From assembly GCA_937923945.1 (NCBI GenBank), contig CALDWC010000044.1, positions 1-31,698 of the forward strand: a stretch of 31,698 nt of DNA, written 5' to 3'. How positions within the stretch are numbered: position 1 is the stretch's first letter; each line of letters begins with the position of its first letter. Made by a program: the position numbers and the translations under genes. The DNA comes from an uncultured Treponema sp. GTDB lineage: Bacteria; Spirochaetota; Spirochaetia; Treponematales; Treponemataceae. A model generated the notes under the pieces. The model saw only the letters and a list, made by a program, of their open reading frames with translations, had not been told where the DNA came from and did not search any database. Of this stretch, positions 30,752 to 31,698 are shown piece by piece.

Positions 30752-31698
30752 ATGGCAAAAAATGCTTTTACGATTTTAGAAAAACGCGAAATTCCCGAAC
30801 TGCATGCAGTAGGAATTTTTGCGGAACATAAAAAAACGGGCTTACAATTATTTCATCTTTTAAATGATGATAAGGAAAATTGGTTTTCTTTCGGATTTTC
30901 AACTCCGCTCCATAATTCGACCGGTGTGCAGCATATTACCGAACACACCGTGCTTTGCGGCTCAAAACACTATCCGCTCGGCGATCCGTTTTTAACGCTG
31001 TCGCGCCAAAACTTGACAACCTTTTTGAATGCGATTACGTTTCCGGATAAAACCGTATATCCTGCAAGCTCCATTGTTGAGTCAGAATATTTTACGCTGA
31101 TGTCCGTGTATGCCGATGCGGTGTTTTTTCCGACGCTTGCGCAGCGGGCGTTTGAACAGGAAGGGCATCGCTTTGAAATTGACGAGGACGGACATGTCAG
31201 CGAACAAGGTGTCGTGTTTAATGAAATGCTTGCAAATTATTCCGACTTTATGCAAGTCGCTTATGACAATGTTGTACATCAGCTTTTTAAAGGTACCGTG
31301 TACGAATACGATTCGGGCGGCAATCCGAGTGTTATTCCCGATTTAACCTACGAGCAGTTTAAAGCATTTCATAAAAAATTTTATCATCCGGCGAATTGCA
31401 AATTGTTTTTGTACGGGAATATTCCTACGGAAAAGCAAATGGATTTTTTGGATGAAAAATTTTTGCAGTATTTCGATCACAGTGAAGCGGCTGAAAAAAT
31501 ACAACCGCTTGCTCATTTTGATAAACCGAAACACATACAGGCAACGACTCCGTTAAATTCAATCGAAGACGAAAAAACGAGTTTAGTTATGGCGCTTTGG
31601 TCGGTCGGGGAAACGCAGAATATAAAAGATGTGTATATTACCCAGCTCATTGAACAGATGCTAATCGGAAGTGACGGTTCTCCTTTAAATAAAGCGAT
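30752..31698 (+). CDS. M16C-family zinc metallopeptidase (presequence protease-like), 3'-truncated by the window edge
   Basis: The frame runs open from ATG 30752 to the window end (315 residues of an expected 1000 or so). The inverted zinc motif HITEH is at residues 61-65, and the likely third ligand is E158 in GVVFNEMLANY. The stretches NAITFPDKTVYPASS and HPANCKLFLYGNI are typical of the M16C/PreP/Cym1 group, which degrades peptides inside a closed chamber. No signal peptide is seen, so it is probably cytoplasmic. The ribosome binding site is poor; a weak -10-like TAAGAT ends 7 bases before the ATG, so it may also be leaderless, but the -35 is poor. Confidence 0.92.
   Translation, partial: MAKNAFTILEKREIPELHAVGIFAEHKKTGLQLFHLLNDDKENWFSFGFSTPLHNSTGVQHITEHTVLCGSKHYPLGDPFLTLSRQNLTTFLNAITFPDKTVYPASSIVESEYFTLMSVYADAVFFPTLAQRAFEQEGHRFEIDEDGHVSEQGVVFNEMLANYSDFMQVAYDNVVHQLFKGTVYEYDSGGNPSVIPDLTYEQFKAFHKKFYHPANCKLFLYGNIPTEKQMDFLDEKFLQYFDHSEAAEKIQPLAHFDKPKHIQATTPLNSIEDEKTSLVMALWSVGETQNIKDVYITQLIEQMLIGSDGSPLNKA

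Noticed and set aside
1..31698. CRISPR arrays, prophage or insertion-sequence genes
   Set aside because: No regularly spaced repeats, no transposase, integrase or structural phage motifs were seen on either strand.

Overview
The window looks like chromosomal DNA of a treponeme (Spirochaetota), moderately AT-rich, with no phage, plasmid or insertion-sequence genes. Support for this assignment: an archaeal/spirochaete-type UMP kinase, a sigma-28 gene followed by a fapA-type flagellar gene, a DUF4954 protein, several short-lipobox lipoproteins, and the general gene style. The species cannot be fixed from sequence alone. Both ends are cut inside genes: aspA lacks its 5' end and an M16C peptidase lacks its 3' end.

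Layout. 1-4447 (+): end of aspartate ammonia-lyase; a membrane-anchored GerMN-domain protein; a YugP-type membrane zinc peptidase; pyrH with a membrane J-domain protein directly behind it. 4482-6460 (-): a Na+/phosphate cotransporter with a small membrane protein downstream. 6648-11156 (+): a motility regulatory operon made of a small membrane protein, fliA, fapA with a Jag_N-like N-terminus, a 106-aa protein and a SwrB/DUF6115-like protein. A 160-nt hairpin-rich leader precedes fapA. 11296-15025: a 2-hydroxycarboxylate transporter (-) divergent from a methyl-accepting chemotaxis protein (+). 15111-16831 (-): an operon of a 119-aa protein, a PflX-type radical SAM protein and an FMN-binding lipoprotein. 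16954-21479 (+): class Ia nrdB, an ankyrin protein with a TIR/deoxyribosyltransferase-like N-terminus, tRNA-Leu(TAA), and DUF4954. 21638-24894 (-): a two-gene lipoprotein operon, an AmiE-like serine hydrolase then NamZ, pointing to peptidoglycan turnover or recycling. 25064-31698 (+): a large alpha-2-macroglobulin lipoprotein with an intact thioester motif, then an M16C metallopeptidase.

Two signals run across the whole window. (1) At least five genes (1281, 6460, 16831, 18099, 24894) have a sigma-70-type promoter with exactly 17 bp spacing. In each, the -10 box ends 7 to 9 bases before the start codon and no Shine-Dalgarno is visible, which predicts leaderless mRNAs. (2) A palindromic repeat family with core CTGATTAATTC recurs in at least six intergenic or 3'-end positions, in short and long forms and in both orientations. 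The hairpin-rich leader before fapA, with a possible alternative pairing, is the best candidate for an undescribed RNA element.
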